DNA of 42,848 nucleotides from Clostridium lacusfryxellense (GTDB lineage Bacteria > Bacillota > Clostridia > Clostridiales > Clostridiaceae). Below are positions 9,429-17,324 of this stretch, one piece after another (the first letter of the stretch is position 1; each line of letters begins with the position of its first letter). Below the pieces are notes generated by a model. It did not search any database, was not told where the DNA came from, and saw nothing but the letters and a program-made list of their open reading frames with translations. The translations under genes were made by a program, and so were the position numbers. The stretch is from positions 1 through 42,848 of the forward strand of contig NZ_JAHLEB010000045.1 in assembly GCF_018861735.1 (NCBI RefSeq), in the 5' to 3' direction.

Positions 9429-9473
9429 AAATACATTATTATTAAATATTAAATTAAAGATTTTTAGGAATCT

Positions 9474-9635
9474 TTATTCAACTTTTTCGAAATCAGATTT
9501 TGTAACTCCACATAATGGACAAACCCAATCTTCTGGAATATCCTCAAACTTAGTTCCTGGTGCTATTCCACCATCTGAATCTCCTACTTCTGGATCATAC
9601 TCATAACCACAAACTGTACATACATACTTATCCAT
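9474..9635 (-). CDS. Rubredoxin 1
   Basis: A 53-residue one-iron electron carrier. The two knuckles that ligate iron are CTVCGY (C6, C9) and CPLCGV (C39, C42). AGGAGA precedes the ATG. It lies 92 bp downstream of hcp1 with no terminator between, so it is probably co-transcribed. It would carry electrons from NADH:rubredoxin reductase to flavodiiron proteins and possibly to Hcp. A second copy at 12190-12351 differs at only a handful of positions; this one has DSDGGIAPG where the other has DPDGEVKPG. Confidence 0.96.
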   Translation of the reverse strand: MDKYVCTVCGYEYDPEVGDSDGGIAPGTKFEDIPEDWVCPLCGVTKSDFEKVE

Positions 9636-9659
9636 AAAAACATCTCCTCTTATTTAATT

Positions 9660-9727
9660 ATTATTTTAAAGATTATACTCTAGGCTACAGTCTATCATAT
9701 AGTCTAGAGTAAAGTCTATAATATAGT
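9660..9727. repeat. Short imperfect repeats between hcp1 and rubredoxin 1
   Basis: The motif AGTCTAT-N2-TAT occurs twice here (agtctatcatat, agtctataatat) and recurs at the fprA1 3' end near 12437. ACTCTAG and CTAGAGT flank part of it as a 7-bp inverted repeat, without a U tail. The role is unknown. Confidence 0.45.
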
Positions 9728-11374
9728 TTATCCTAAAATTTGTTTTAAATCATCTTCTGGTGTACTTATTGGTTTAATATCAAAAGTATCAATTAGAAAT
9801 TGTAATACATTAGGACTTAAGAAAGCTGGAAGTGTTGGTCCTAAGTAAATTCCTTTTACTCCGAGCGATAATAATGCTAATAAATCAGCAACAGCTTTCT
9901 GCTCATACCAAGTTATAATCAATGATAGTGGTAAATCATTGATAGTGCACTTAAATGCATCAGCTAGTGCTAGTGCTATTTTAACAGCAGAATATGCATC
10001 ATTACATTGACCTATATCAAGTAATCTTGGAAGACCAGCTACCTCACCAAACTCCAATTTATTAAAACGATACTTTCCACAGGCTAGAGTAAGTATAATG
10101 CAATCCTTTGGAACTTGAGTTGCAAATTCAGTGTAGTAATTTCTTCCTGATCTTGCACCGTCACATCCTCCGATTAAGAAGAAGTGTCTAATTTTACCTT
10201 CTTTAACTGCATTAACTATTGTTTCTGCATGACTTAAAGTTGCTTTATGACCAAATCCCACTAGGATTTCTTTAACTTCCTCATCCTTTTCAAATCCACC
10301 AAGTTCTAGTGCTTTACTAATTATTTCAGAAAAGTCTTTATGGCCAGTCTCATCTGCCTCAATGTGTTTTATACCATCCCAACCAACAACACTTGTTGAG
10401 AAGATTCTATCTTTATAAGAATCTCTTGGTTTCATTAAACAATTTGTTGTCATTAAAATACAACCAGGTATGCTGTCAAATTCCTTTTGTTGATTTTGCC
10501 AAGCACCACCAAAATTACCTGCTAAATGTTTGTATTTGTTAAGCTTTGGATATCCATGTGAAGGTAACATTTCACCATGAGTATAAATATTTATTCCCTT
10601 GCCTTCTGTTTGCTCAAGTAACATTTCAAGATCCCTTAACTCATGACCCGAAATTACTATAAATGGTCCTTTTTTAATATTTACATTAACCTTCGTAGGT
10701 GTAGGAGAGTTATACATCTCATTATTACCTTTATCTAATACTTCCATAACCTTAACGCTTGTCTCTCCAGTTTTAATTAAATACTTAATAAGATCTTGAA
10801 GATTTAAGCTATCATCAGTAAGTACTGCTAAAGCTATGAAATAGAAATCATCAACATCATCGCTATTGTATTTAATAAATCTAGCTTGGTGCGCATATGC
10901 CGCAATTCCTTTTAATCCGTATTTTATAGTTTCTCTTACGGAACGAATATCAGCATCTAGATTTTCATCATACATTACGCCTGCTTTTTTAGCATCTTCA
11001 AGAATTTGTTCTTTAGAATCACTTAAATTATATAGAGCTTCCTCGCTATTTACATTTTCGCTTGAAGCTTTTTTTCGTACTTCTTCTTTTATTACTTGGG
11101 ATTTTTTAAGCATGTCCATATGGGACTGTGGATCAAAATTTACATTAGTTAGTGTCATAAACAATGAATTCTCAACAAATGAAACCCATGACTTATCAAG
11201 TTTTTCACCTTTAGCTAAAAGTTTAGTAGCATAACAACTTATTCCTTTTAGTTGGTAAATAAGTAAATCTTGTAGCGCTGCGATCTCTGGAGTTTTTCCA
11301 CAGACACCCATTTTAGTACAACCTGTTCCACCAAAAGTTTGTTCACATTGAAAACAAAACATTTTCCCTTCCAT
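9728..11374 (-). CDS. hcp: Hybrid cluster protein 1 (Hcp, hydroxylamine/NO reductase family)
   Basis: A 548-residue Hcp (prismane protein). The N-terminal cubane motif is C-X2-C-X8-C-X5-C (CFQCEQT...GCTKMGVC). The C-terminal hybrid-cluster ligand regions include GHDLRD-like GHELRD, IYTHGEMLP, TTNCLMKP, GCDGARSGRNYYTEFA, LACGKYRFNK and GQCNDAYS. Family members reduce hydroxylamine in vitro and NO to N2O in vivo. The start at 11374 has AGGAGGG 6 bp upstream; a longer frame to 11413 precedes that site. It is the same length as, and collinear with, Hcp2 at 15479-17125, which points to a recent duplication. Rubredoxin 1 follows. Confidence 0.95.
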   Translation of the reverse strand: MEGKMFCFQCEQTFGGTGCTKMGVCGKTPEIAALQDLLIYQLKGISCYATKLLAKGEKLDKSWVSFVENSLFMTLTNVNFDPQSHMDMLKKSQVIKEEVRKKASSENVNSEEALYNLSDSKEQILEDAKKAGVMYDENLDADIRSVRETIKYGLKGIAAYAHQARFIKYNSDDVDDFYFIALAVLTDDSLNLQDLIKYLIKTGETSVKVMEVLDKGNNEMYNSPTPTKVNVNIKKGPFIVISGHELRDLEMLLEQTEGKGINIYTHGEMLPSHGYPKLNKYKHLAGNFGGAWQNQQKEFDSIPGCILMTTNCLMKPRDSYKDRIFSTSVVGWDGIKHIEADETGHKDFSEIISKALELGGFEKDEEVKEILVGFGHKATLSHAETIVNAVKEGKIRHFFLIGGCDGARSGRNYYTEFATQVPKDCIILTLACGKYRFNKLEFGEVAGLPRLLDIGQCNDAYSAVKIALALADAFKCTINDLPLSLIITWYEQKAVADLLALLSLGVKGIYLGPTLPAFLSPNVLQFLIDTFDIKPISTPEDDLKQILG

Positions 11375-11421
11375 ATGTAACCCTCCTAATTTTTTGTATG
11401 TTTCTAACATCATCTTACACT

Positions 11422-11463
11422 ATTATTGTCTAAACATATATGATTCTAAGTAACTTTGTCATA
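11422..11463 (-). promoter_or_regulatory. Possible degenerate stress promoter for hcp1
   Basis: On the minus strand an intact GTTAC half-site (plus 11450-11454) is followed after 22 bp by AATAAT (11427-11422). This is the same register as the two perfect GTAAC-N4-GTTAC promoters in the window. The other half-site is not recognisable, so this may be a decayed or weak site. Confidence 0.35.
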
Positions 11464-11530
11464 TTTTTCTTTAACGATGCCCTATTTTTTTGTATTATTT
11501 ACATTGTATTTAAATTAATAAAACAACATG

Positions 11531-11579
11531 AAAATAAAACCCCAAGGAATGCCTCAGAGTTCCATTTACATTTTATTTT
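11531..11579 (-). terminator. Probable terminator after the cupin gene
   Basis: The outer arms AAAATAAAA (11531-11539) and TTTTATTTT (11571-11579) enclose a second short stem GGAA/TTCC with an internal loop. Minus-strand RNA ends in a U-rich stretch. It would separate the NADH:rubredoxin reductase operon from hcp1. Confidence 0.55.
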
Positions 11580-11595
11580 TACACTTAAAAGATTT

Positions 11596-11937
11596 CTATA
11601 CTTCCTTTGAATACATTGGGGATGGATTTGGAGCAAGTATAATATAACACGACATATCTTTATCACTAGTATTAGTTAAGCTAAAAACTTCAGTACCCTT
11701 GCAGTGTATAACATCACCTTGAGTAATTTTATGGTTTATGCCGTCTACACCCATATCACCTTCACCTACAATCACATGGATAATAAGATCACTTTGTTCA
11801 TGATTATGAGCTGGAACCCCTTGACCTGGTTTAAAATTTAAAACGAAATTTAACACCCTATCTTCTTTGAAGATAATTCTTTTAGTGAATTTCTCTTCGT
11901 TATATACTATTTTATCTGATATTTTCTCTATTTTCAT
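11596..11937 (-). CDS. Small cupin-domain protein
   Basis: A 113-residue single-cupin protein. The metal-binding motif is visible as PAHNHEQSDLIIHVIVGEGDM (two His, one acidic residue, a further His) and the second cupin motif around GDVIHCKGTEVFSLTN. The start at 11937 has AGGAGAG upstream. It follows the ferredoxin gene by 38 bp and is the last gene of the NADH:rubredoxin reductase operon. The ligand and reaction are unknown; association with the NO/O2 defence operon suggests a small metal- or NO-related role, which is inference only. Confidence 0.8.
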   Translation of the reverse strand: MKIEKISDKIVYNEEKFTKRIIFKEDRVLNFVLNFKPGQGVPAHNHEQSDLIIHVIVGEGDMGVDGINHKITQGDVIHCKGTEVFSLTNTSDKDMSCYIILAPNPSPMYSKEV

Positions 11938-11975
11938 AGCATTCTCTCCTTTTTTATATACCTTACTCTTAATGG

Positions 11976-12164
11976 TTACTCCACAATTATAGCTGCCACT
12001 GGACATTGTTCTTCTGCTTCCTTTGCACTACTAACGAGATTCTCTGGCACTTCATCTAGCGATGCCACAGCTTTCCCGTCATCTTCCATCTGAAATATTT
12101 CTGGACATATCCCTGGGCATAATCCACATCCAATACATGTATCCTTATCTACGTAAGCTTTCAT
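11976..12164 (-). CDS. Ferredoxin ([4Fe-4S], monocluster type)
   Basis: About 62 residues. The cluster motif is C-X2-C-X2-C-X3-C-P (CIGCGLCPGICPEIF) near the N-terminus, with the remote CP (EEQCPVAAI) supplying the last ligand. The pattern matches single-cluster bacterial ferredoxins with the second site lost. The start at 12164 has AGGAG 8 bp upstream; a GTG nine bases earlier overlaps that site. It sits between rubredoxin 2 and the cupin gene and probably serves as another low-potential electron donor in the operon. Confidence 0.93.
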   Translation of the reverse strand: MKAYVDKDTCIGCGLCPGICPEIFQMEDDGKAVASLDEVPENLVSSAKEAEEQCPVAAIIVE

Positions 12165-12189
12165 TAATATCACTCCTATAATTTATTTT

Positions 12190-12351
12190 TTATTCTACTT
12201 TTTCGAAATCTGATTTTGGAACTCCACATAATGGACATACCCAATCTTCTTGAATATCCTCAAACTTAGTTCCTGGTTTTACTTCGCCATCTGGATCTCC
12301 TATTTCTGGATCATAAATATACCCACACACTAAACAAACATACTTATCCAT
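12190..12351 (-). CDS. Rubredoxin 2
   Basis: A 53-residue rubredoxin with iron ligands in CLVCGY (C6, C9) and CPLCGV (C39, C42). It is nearly identical to rubredoxin 1, and the shared C-terminal CPLCGV-x-KSDFEKVE shows that both arose by duplication. It lies directly downstream of the flavodiiron protein gene fprA1, its expected electron acceptor. A GGGAGA ribosome site precedes the ATG. Confidence 0.96.
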   Translation of the reverse strand: MDKYVCLVCGYIYDPEIGDPDGEVKPGTKFEDIQEDWVCPLCGVPKSDFEKVE

Positions 12352-12378
12352 AAAAACATCTCCCTTTAATTTATTTAC

Positions 12379-12441
12379 ATTAGAAACTACTTTATTTGCA
12401 TTACAACCTACTTTGTTTATATTACAAACTACTTTATAGTC
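12379..12441. repeat. Three tandem 21-bp repeats
   Basis: Three imperfect copies at 12379-12399, 12400-12420 and 12421-12441 share the core ATTA-C/G-AA-A/C-CTACTTT. The last copy abuts the fprA1 stop codon. They fill the spacer between fprA1 and rubredoxin 2. No hairpin or ribosome-site role is apparent. Confidence 0.8.
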
Positions 12442-13631
12442 TATCCTATATTCTCTCCTATACTCTTGCCAAAATCTTTACATCTTTCCAATCCAGTTTC
12501 ATCAGGATTCCATATTTCTCTTATACCTTCATTTATTGTTTCAAACCCTGCTTTTTTTAATTCTTCTGTTATTATCTTAACTGACTCTCCACTCCAACCA
12601 TAACTTCCAAATGCTGCAGCTTTTTTGCCCTTAAATCCAAGACCTTTTATCATTTCGAGTATTGCTGCTGTAGAAGAAAGTATCCCTTTATTTATTGTTG
12701 AAGAACCAACAAGTACCATCTTTGATTTAAATACTTCAGTTACAATATCATTTTTATCATTCTTTGAGGAATTATAAATTTTAATAGTAATATCACTATT
12801 AACTTCCTTTATTCCGTCAGCTACTGCTTCCGCCATAATTCTTGTAGCGCCCCACATAGTATCATAGATGATTGTAACTTGATTTTCTTTATAATCTCTT
12901 GCCCATTCTAAATAGTGGTTTGCAATTTGAAGTGGATTGTCTTTCCAAATGATACCGTGACTTGGACAAATCATATCTAACGGTAAATTTAAACTTAGAA
13001 CTTCTTCTATTTTCTTTATTACCAACGGGTTAAAAGGAGTTAAAATATTTGCATAATACTTTATAGCCTCTTGAAATAATTCTGCATTATCAACCTTATC
13101 GTTGTACATTAACTCAGATGCATAATGTTGTCCGAAAGCATCATTACTAAACAATATATTTTCTCCAGTTAAGTAAGTAAACATGCTATCTGGCCAGTGA
13201 AGCATCCTTGCTTCCACAAATACTAATTTATTTTTTCCAAGGTCCAATGTATCCCCAGTCTTAACTTCAACGAAATTCCAATCTTGATGGTAATGGGCTT
13301 TTAAAAATTTTGCTCCATTCTTAGTGCAGTATATAGGCGTATTCGGTATTTCCCTCATAAGCTCTGGTAATGCTCCACTGTGGTCTACTTCTGAATGATT
13401 CGCAATAATATAATCAATTTTGCTCAAATCTATTTCTCTTTTTAAGTTAGAAACAAACTCCTTTCCAAATGGTTGCCATACGGTGTCAATAAGTACCGTT
13501 TTTTCATCTCTAACTAAATATGAATTATAAGAGGTTCCTTTGTGCGTTGAATACTCTTTACCATGATAGTCTCTTATTTCCCAATCTATTTTACCAACCC
13601 ATGCTACTTTATCACTAATCTTAAATGACAT
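12441..13631 (-). CDS. fprA: Flavodiiron protein FprA1 (NO/O2 reductase)
   Basis: A 396-residue A-type flavodiiron protein that reduces O2 to water or NO to N2O with electrons from rubredoxin. The metallo-beta-lactamase-like domain (about 1-250) carries the diiron ligands H79, E81, D83 and H84 in HSEVDHSG, then H in MLHWPD, D in FSNDAFGQH and H in CPSHGIIW. The flavodoxin domain follows, with the FMN loop [13 protein letters not shown] and a second FMN-binding stretch [10 protein letters not shown] choose the ATG at 13631, 9 bp after GAGG; an ATG at 13640 abuts the ribosome site. It is in an operon with NADH:rubredoxin reductase upstream and rubredoxin 2 downstream. Confidence 0.95.
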   Translation of the reverse strand: MSFKISDKVAWVGKIDWEIRDYHGKEYSTHKGTSYNSYLVRDEKTVLIDTVWQPFGKEFVSNLKREIDLSKIDYIIANHSEVDHSGALPELMREIPNTPIYCTKNGAKFLKAHYHQDWNFVEVKTGDTLDLGKNKLVFVEARMLHWPDSMFTYLTGENILFSNDAFGQHYASELMYNDKVDNAELFQEAIKYYANILTPFNPLVIKKIEEVLSLNLPLDMICPSHGIIWKDNPLQIANHYLEWARDYKENQVTIIYDTMWGATRIMAEAVADGIKEVNSDITIKIYNSSKNDKNDIVTEVFKSKMVLVGSSTINKGILSSTAAILEMIKGLGFKGKKAAAFGSYGWSGESVKIITEELKKAGFETINEGIREIWNPDETGLERCKDFGKSIGENIG

Positions 13632-13708
13632 TAAAACCATCCTCTCCGTTATGATTATTACGAGCTATATTTAATAAAGTTTATCTTGGGATACAGCTCA
13701 TTTATTAT

Positions 13709-13927
13709 TTACATCATACCCTTTATTTCCTCATATAAATCATCTGCAGTGCTTGCTTGTATTAGTTCATCATCTACTAGCGCGTAAGGTCCTACTGCGC
13801 AATCTCCACAAAATCCAAGGCAATCCTCAGCAGTTATATCTAATCCTGGATAATTTTCTTTTAATTTTTTCATAGTTTCATCTGTTCCAAAAGTAAAGTT
13901 GTTTTCACAAAATTTTATTTCTGTCAT
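13709..13927 (-). CDS. DUF1450 family small Cys protein (YuzB-like)
   Basis: A 72-residue protein with four cysteines: C7 near the N-terminus and C36-X3-C40-X2-C43 in DCLGFCGDCAVGPYALV. The pattern matches DUF1450, a thioredoxin-fold family resembling [2Fe-2S] ferredoxins. AGGAGG precedes the ATG. Located between the NADH:rubredoxin reductase and fprA1 genes, it may act as an electron carrier or Fe-S/NO-responsive protein. Its true function is not established. Confidence 0.82.
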   Translation of the reverse strand: MTEIKFCENNFTFGTDETMKKLKENYPGLDITAEDCLGFCGDCAVGPYALVDDELIQASTADDLYEEIKGMM

Positions 13928-13957
13928 ATCTATACCTCCTAAATTATTTATTATTTA

Positions 13958-15175
13958 TTATTTATTGTTTTTTAATTTTTCAAATAACTCATCTAAAGTT
14001 ATATTTGATATATCAACATCATTAAGCGTAATTCCTTTTTCTATAGCAGATTTAAGAAGTGGTGATCTTTTCATATCCCCTATAACAATTGCACCAATAA
14101 CTTTATTATTTTTTATAAGTATCTTTTTATAAATTTCAGAATTAATATCCTGGTCCATTAACACTTTTGTAGCTTCTGCTTCATCAATGCATCCCATAGA
14201 AAATAATGAAATCCCAAAGGCATTTAGTGTTGTTACTGGAGTTACTTTTTGATACTCGCTTTCTTTACCTGCAATGTTATAGCCTGCAACTTTTCCTTGT
14301 TCTATAGCAATGTTCCATAGACCAATAACTTGATTGTCGTATTCTGCAACATCTCCTGCTGCGTAGATATTTTCTATATTTGTTTGCATCTTATTATTTA
14401 CTACTATTCCCTTTTCTGTTTCAATTTTGATTTTAGCAACTAATTCTTTATTAGGCTTAGTTCCCGTGGAGTAAATAACCATATCACATTTTAACTCAAC
14501 TTCATCGTCAATAAGGATTCCTTTGGCTTTATGATTACCTGTTATGCCCTTTACCCCTGTTTTAGTTAATACCTCTATACCATATCCCTGTATTACACTC
14601 TTTAAAATTCCCGATGCTTTATCGTCTAATTGGCGAGGCATAAGGCTTGATAATTGTTCAACAATTGTAACTTTAATTCCATGCTGATGTATTATCCAAG
14701 CCATTTCCAATCCCTGTATTCCTCCTCCAATCACTATCACTTTCTTGCTTTCACTAAGGCTGTCTTTAATGTTTAAAGCATCACCAAGTCCCCTTAATGT
14801 GAAAACACCCTCTTTGTCAATACCGTCTATTGGTGGTGTATTATTTCTGGAACCAGTTGCTATAAGTAATTTATCATACTTTATTTTGCTTTCATCATCT
14901 AACAATAGTTCAAAATTATCAGTATCTATATTAATAACATTTGTATTAATATAGATTTGCACTTTATTTTCCTCATACCACTCTTTCTTTTTAAGAAGTA
15001 TTTTGCTTTCCTCAAGCTGGTCAAATATACCCTTTGACAGCCTTATTCGGTTGTATGGATAAAATTTTTCTTTCCCTATTAAATATATTTCTGAATCCAC
15101 ATCTATTTCTCTAATTGATTTAATTGCAGTTATTGCAGCAATTCCACTTCCTACTATAACAATTCTCTTGGTCAT
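13958..15175 (-). CDS. NADH:rubredoxin oxidoreductase-type FAD protein
   Basis: A 405-residue pyridine-nucleotide/FAD oxidoreductase. The FAD dinucleotide-binding motif is IVIVGSGIAA (residues 5-14), the NAD motif is VIVIGGGIQGLEMAW near residue 145, and the second FAD motif is IYAAGDVAEYD. N-terminal KFYPYNRIRLSKG is typical of NADH:rubredoxin and nitrite-reductase-type reductases. The operon order (reductase, DUF1450, flavodiiron protein, rubredoxin) supports transfer of NADH electrons to rubredoxin. It heads the operon, with two tandem predicted promoters upstream. A GAGTG ribosome site precedes the ATG and is weaker than most here. The C-terminal 60 residues resemble the rubredoxin-reductase dimer domain. 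Confidence 0.87.
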   Translation of the reverse strand: MTKRIVIVGSGIAAITAIKSIREIDVDSEIYLIGKEKFYPYNRIRLSKGIFDQLEESKILLKKKEWYEENKVQIYINTNVINIDTDNFELLLDDESKIKYDKLLIATGSRNNTPPIDGIDKEGVFTLRGLGDALNIKDSLSESKKVIVIGGGIQGLEMAWIIHQHGIKVTIVEQLSSLMPRQLDDKASGILKSVIQGYGIEVLTKTGVKGITGNHKAKGILIDDEVELKCDMVIYSTGTKPNKELVAKIKIETEKGIVVNNKMQTNIENIYAAGDVAEYDNQVIGLWNIAIEQGKVAGYNIAGKESEYQKVTPVTTLNAFGISLFSMGCIDEAEATKVLMDQDINSEIYKKILIKNNKVIGAIVIGDMKRSPLLKSAIEKGITLNDVDISNITLDELFEKLKNNK

Positions 15176-15274
15176 CTATATCACTCTTTTCATATTGATA
15201 TTTTTAATAATATTATTTTATATTGAAAGTAAGATAAATTCAGCACTAGCCATCGGCTCTTGTGTAATAACCCA

Positions 15275-15316
15275 ATTATACTGTTTTCTATTATTATTGT
15301 CCGTAACATATGTTAC
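15275..15316 (-). promoter_or_regulatory. Promoter P2 of the NADH:rubredoxin reductase operon, with GTAAC palindrome
   Basis: The perfect palindrome GTAACatatGTTAC (15303-15316) is followed on the minus strand, after 22 bp, by a perfect TATAAT (15280-15275). Centre to first -10 base is 29.5 bp, which puts the palindrome near -41.5, the class II activator position. The same motif and spacing occur before hcp3. The palindrome also lies about +43 to +56 of the P1 transcript. Confidence 0.75.
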
Positions 15317-15364
15317 TTGTGGTCTTTCTCACAATAATAGGAACTTTTATTATCTTATGGCTTA

Positions 15365-15405
15365 ATTATAATTTGGATCGAATAAAAAAGAAGTGATTTG
15401 AATCA
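15365..15405 (-). promoter_or_regulatory. Promoter P1 of the NADH:rubredoxin reductase operon, with FNR-type box
   Basis: On the minus strand TGATtcaaATCA (15405-15394) is followed after 23 bp by a perfect TATAAT (15370-15365). The spacing of 29.5 bp from box centre to the -10 is identical to the other FNR-type promoters in the island. The predicted leader to the start codon at 15175 is about 180 nt and includes P2. Confidence 0.75.
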
Positions 15406-15418
15406 ATTATAAAAAATA

Positions 15419-15456
15419 ATAAAGCTTAAAACTGATTTTACAATTCTAAGCTTTAT
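15419..15456 (-). terminator. Terminator of hcp2
   Basis: A 10-bp stem pairs 15419-15428 (ATAAAGCTTA) with 15447-15456. In minus-strand RNA it is followed by a U-rich tail (TATTTTTTAT). It ends the hcp2 transcript just before the NADH:rubredoxin reductase promoters. Confidence 0.8.
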
Positions 15457-15478
15457 CATTTTTTAATTTAATATTATT

Positions 15479-17125
15479 TTATCCGAGTATTTTCAATAAG
15501 TCATCTTCTGGTGTACTTATTGACCTAAGGTCAAAATTGTCAGCTAGAAATTGTAATACATTTGGGCTTAAGAAAGCTGGGAGTGTTGGTCCTAGGTAAA
15601 TTCCTTTTACATTAAGTGATAATAGTGCTAGAAGATCAGCAACAGCTTTCTGCTCATACCAAGTTATAATGAATGAAAGTGGTAGATCATTAATAGTGCA
15701 TTCAAATGCACTAGCTAATGCCTGCGCTATTCTAACAGCAGCATATGCGTCGTTACATTGGCCTATATCAAGTAATCTTGGAAGTCCTGCAACTTCGCCA
15801 AATTCCAATTTGTTAAAACGGTATTTTCCGCAAGCTAACGTTAAAATAATACAATCTTTGGGAACTTGCTGTGCAAATTCAGTATAGTAATTTCTTCCTG
15901 GTCTTGCTCCATCACATCCTCCAATTAAGAAGAAGTGTCTGATTTTGCCTTCTTTAACTGCATTAACTATTGTTTCTGCATGAGCTAAAGTTGCTTTATG
16001 TCCAAACCCTACTAGAATTTCTTTAACTTCTTCATCCTTTTCAAATCCACCAAGTTCTAATGCTTTATTTATCATCTCAGAAAAATCCTTGTATCCATTC
16101 TCATCATTAGATATATGTTTTAATCCTTCCCATCCCACAACACTTGTTGAATAAATTCTATCTTTATAAGAATCTCTTGGTTTCATCAAGCAGTTTGTTG
16201 TCATTAGAATACAACCAGGGATACCATCGAATTCCTTTTGTTGATCTTGCCATGCTCCTCCAAAGTTACCTACCAGATGTTTAAATTTATTAAGATTTGG
16301 ATATCCATGTGAAGGTAACATTTCACCATGAGTATAAATGTTTATTCCTTTGCCTTCTGTTTGCTCAAGTAACATTTCAAGGTCCCTTAAGTCATGACCT
16401 GAAACTATAATGAATGGTCCTTTTTTAATATTTACATTAACCTTTGTAGGTGTTGGAGCGTTATATTTCTCATTATTAGCCTTATCTAATACCGCCATAA
16501 CCCTCACGCTCATCTCTCCAGTTTTAACTAAGTACCCAATAAGATCTTTAAGATTTAAGCTATCATCAGTTAATATTGCTAGAGCTATAAAATAAAAATC
16601 ATCTACCTCATCACTATGATATTTAATAAACCTCGCTTGATGTGCATATGCCGCAATCCCTTTTAGTCCATATTTTATAGTTTCGCGAACGGACCTAATA
16701 TCTGCATCTAAATCTTCATCATACATAACTCCTGCTTTTTTAGCATCTTCAAGAATTTCTTCTTTTGTATCACTTAAATTGTACAAAGCCTCCGGCGTAT
16801 TTATCTTTTCACCTGATGCTTTTTTTCTAATCTCTTCTTTATTAATTTGAGATCTTCTGAGCATATCCATATGAGCGTCAGGGTCAAAGTTTACATTAGT
16901 TAAAGTCATAAACAATGCATTTTCAACAAATGAAACTAATGACTTATCAATTTTTTCACCTTTGGCTAAAAGTTTACTAGCATAACAGCTTATGCCTTTT
17001 ATCTGGTATATAAGCAAATCCTGGAGTGCCGCAATTTCAGGAGATTTACCACAAACCCCTACTTTCGTGCAACCTTTTCCACCGAAAGTTTGTTCACATT
17101 GAAAACAAAACATTTTTCCTTGCAT
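15479..17125 (-). CDS. hcp: Hybrid cluster protein 2 (Hcp)
   Basis: A 548-residue Hcp, collinear with Hcp1 and identical at most positions by eye. N-terminal cubane motif CFQCEQT...GCTKVGVC; hybrid-cluster regions IYTHGEMLP, TTNCLMKP, GCDGARPGRNYYTEFA, LACGKYRFNK, GQCNDAYA. AGGAGG precedes the ATG at 17125. The nearest clear upstream promoter is the FNR-type site at 17486-17526, which first reads a 39-codon ORF and then a hairpin with no U tail on this strand. Co-transcription with that ORF is therefore likely. It has its own terminator at 15419-15456. Confidence 0.95.
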   Translation of the reverse strand: MQGKMFCFQCEQTFGGKGCTKVGVCGKSPEIAALQDLLIYQIKGISCYASKLLAKGEKIDKSLVSFVENALFMTLTNVNFDPDAHMDMLRRSQINKEEIRKKASGEKINTPEALYNLSDTKEEILEDAKKAGVMYDEDLDADIRSVRETIKYGLKGIAAYAHQARFIKYHSDEVDDFYFIALAILTDDSLNLKDLIGYLVKTGEMSVRVMAVLDKANNEKYNAPTPTKVNVNIKKGPFIIVSGHDLRDLEMLLEQTEGKGINIYTHGEMLPSHGYPNLNKFKHLVGNFGGAWQDQQKEFDGIPGCILMTTNCLMKPRDSYKDRIYSTSVVGWEGLKHISNDENGYKDFSEMINKALELGGFEKDEEVKEILVGFGHKATLAHAETIVNAVKEGKIRHFFLIGGCDGARPGRNYYTEFAQQVPKDCIILTLACGKYRFNKLEFGEVAGLPRLLDIGQCNDAYAAVRIAQALASAFECTINDLPLSFIITWYEQKAVADLLALLSLNVKGIYLGPTLPAFLSPNVLQFLADNFDLRSISTPEDDLLKILG

Positions 17126-17286
17126 ATGTAATCCTCCTAATTTTATGATATATTCTATATATTAGTTTGCACTTATTTTATATAAATATACGAGAGGATG
17201 ATAGTATTGTGATAAATTATATTATTGATTGTTTAAAGAAGTTATCTGCAAAAGAAATATTATGAGCTGAAACAATTATCATAACT

Positions 17287-17324
17287 GTATTAAGGGAACG
17301 AATATTAATTCGTTCCCTTAATAC
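17287..17324. other. 17-bp perfect hairpin between the 39-codon ORF and hcp2
   Basis: 17287-17303 pairs with 17308-17324 around an ATTA loop; the stem abuts the stop codon of the small ORF. On the minus strand no U run follows, so it should not terminate transcription toward hcp2. It may be a processing or stability element. In the plus direction it is followed by CTATTTTTTT and could stop transcripts coming from the left. Confidence 0.75.

Noticed and set aside
15168-15365. Plus-strand 65-codon hydrophobic ORF
   Set aside because: It starts with TTG without a ribosome site, overlaps the start of the NADH:rubredoxin reductase gene and runs across both predicted promoters.
17214-17270. 18-codon plus-strand ORF starting with GTG between hcp2 and the hairpin
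   Set aside because: Very short, only a weak GAGAGG-like site upstream, no recognisable sequence; it lies in the hcp2 leader on the other strand.
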